Of a DNA stretch of 6,416 nucleotides, positions 5,839-6,416 are shown one piece after another. A program made the position numbers and the translations under genes. Source of the stretch: Gammaproteobacteria bacterium. GTDB taxonomy: Bacteria > Pseudomonadota > Gammaproteobacteria > UWMA-0217. The notes under the pieces are model-generated. The model worked only from the letters and a program-made list of their open reading frames with translations. It was not told the origin of the DNA and made no database searches. The stretch's first letter is position 1. Each line of letters opens with the position of its first letter. The stretch spans positions 1 through 6,416 of the forward strand of contig DRPO01000012.1 in the NCBI GenBank assembly GCA_011330835.1, given 5' to 3'.

Positions 5839-6297
5839 ATGAATTCAGCCAACCCAAGGCGCGCCAACAAGGTTCCCGCCTCGAAAACCGAGAAAATCGC
5901 GGCGGCGATCCTGCTGCCCCTGTTGCTCCTTGGCCTCTGGTTTGTCTGGAACAGCACCCACGATTCCCGGGTCGCCGAGATCAACGCGTTGCTTCAGGCC
6001 GATGCGGAAATTGCCGCCTATCCCTACCGATTCCGCGTCGTCGCCTTGCGCGACCACACCGCGGTCGTCACCTCGCCCCGCAACGCCCAATCCTCCATCC
6101 TGCGCGCATTGAAAATCATCGAGCCCGAACTCAACCTGACCAATCCGGACTCGCCGGAAGTCATCGCGGCCCAGAAACGCCTGGCCAGCGTGCAGAAAAA
6201 GGCCAAGCGGATCGTACTCTCCCGGCCCGATATCGACCACATCGACTGGCGCCTCGATCGCAACTGGCTTCGACTGCACGGCGTCCAGCCCGGCTAA
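5839..6297 (+). CDS. Single-pass membrane-anchored protein of unknown function (152 aa)
   Basis: I do not recognise a named family. Residues 1-19 are basic and polar, and 20-37 form one hydrophobic helix (AAAILLPLLLLGLWFVW). The rest would lie in the periplasm if the positive-inside rule holds. The soluble part has a compact alpha/beta look: AEINALLQADAEIAAYPYRFRVVAL, then a strand and helix, then VIAAQKRLASVQKKAKRIVL, and finally DIDHIDWRLDRNWLRLHGV. The ending loosely recalls the repeat pattern of BON-like modules, but this is weak. The ATG is 18 bases after the Cas6-like stop, with no strong ribosome binding site in the gap, so it is probably the fourth gene of the operon. There are no cysteines and no catalytic motif. 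Confidence 0.7.
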   Translation: MNSANPRRANKVPASKTEKIAAAILLPLLLLGLWFVWNSTHDSRVAEINALLQADAEIAAYPYRFRVVALRDHTAVVTSPRNAQSSILRALKIIEPELNLTNPDSPEVIAAQKRLASVQKKAKRIVLSRPDIDHIDWRLDRNWLRLHGVQPG

Positions 6298-6340
6298 CCC
6301 GTATTTCCCGCGCATCCCGTGAGAAGTGCGAAGTGAAACT

Positions 6341-6364
6341 GTTCTGTCATCGGGATGACAGAAC
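6341..6364. promoter_or_regulatory. Perfect 10-bp palindrome downstream of the operon
   Basis: GTTCTGTCAT (6341-6350) and ATGACAGAAC (6355-6364) are perfect inverted arms around CGGG, 43 bases after the last stop codon. No T-run follows (GCCCCCCGC), so it may be either a terminator-like 3' hairpin for the operon or an operator for a gene beyond the window. The symmetric dyad is typical of a dimeric regulator site, but I cannot name the regulator. Confidence 0.4.
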
Positions 6365-6388
6365 GCCCCCCGCATCCCGCGTATAGTG

Positions 6389-6412
6389 CTCCACGCACCA
6401 AACAACGTGGAG
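6389..6412. other. Second inverted repeat at the window edge
   Basis: CTCCACG (6389-6395) and CGTGGAG (6406-6412) pair perfectly around a 10-base A-rich loop. The right arm contains GTGGAG, which could serve as a ribosome binding site for a gene starting just outside the window. In that case the hairpin would mask it. That gene is not visible, so this is tentative. Confidence 0.3.
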
Positions 6413-6416
6413 TGAC

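Noticed and set aside
6344..6361. PhoB box suggested by CTGTCAT
   Set aside because: A Pho box needs direct repeats about 11 bases apart. Here the second half is inverted (ATGACAG), so the site is a dyad of another kind.
5845..6405. 186-codon minus-strand open frame opposite the last gene
   Set aside because: It is the antisense shadow of the membrane protein gene. The + strand product has a proper membrane helix and operon position, and the minus-strand product has neither.

Overview
The window looks like gammaproteobacterial chromosome, most plausibly a sulfur-oxidising or methane-oxidising lineage. This rests on gene families, moderately GC-rich coding sequence and the style of the intergenic repeats, not on any marker gene. 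All six protein-coding genes lie on the + strand in two blocks, separated by about 530 bases of non-coding, repeat-rich DNA.

Block 1 (1-3483) holds the 3' end of an outer-membrane protein that resembles the DUF1302 family, then a complete 924-residue RND-superfamily exporter of the MMPL/HAE3 type. Together they suggest an envelope export module, probably for lipids or other hydrophobic molecules. The substrate cannot be read from the sequence.

The spacer (3484-4017) carries no credible gene. In order it holds a strong GC-rich hairpin just after the exporter (likely transcript end), a short REP-like hairpin, a nested inverted-repeat segment (3620-3704), a small GC hairpin (3740-3756), a 34-bp repeat unit (3810-3843), and a 165-bp fold-back element (3844-4008) with 34-bp terminal inverted repeats and TATA ends. 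The fold-back element looks like a MITE. It abuts the first gene of block 2 and completes a consensus TATAAT only seven bases before the start codon.

Block 2 (4018-6297) is a tight four-gene operon: a TauD/TfdA-type Fe(II)/2-oxoglutarate dioxygenase, a 62-residue acidic cysteine-free protein of unknown function, a 234-residue protein resembling the CRISPR repeat endonuclease Cas6 (Cmx6 type), and a 152-residue protein with one N-terminal membrane helix. Gaps are 14, 1 and 18 bases. No CRISPR array and no other cas gene is visible, so the Cas6-like protein appears to have been taken into a non-CRISPR operon. This is the most interesting content of the window. The last 119 bases hold two perfect palindromes and probably lead into another gene beyond the edge.
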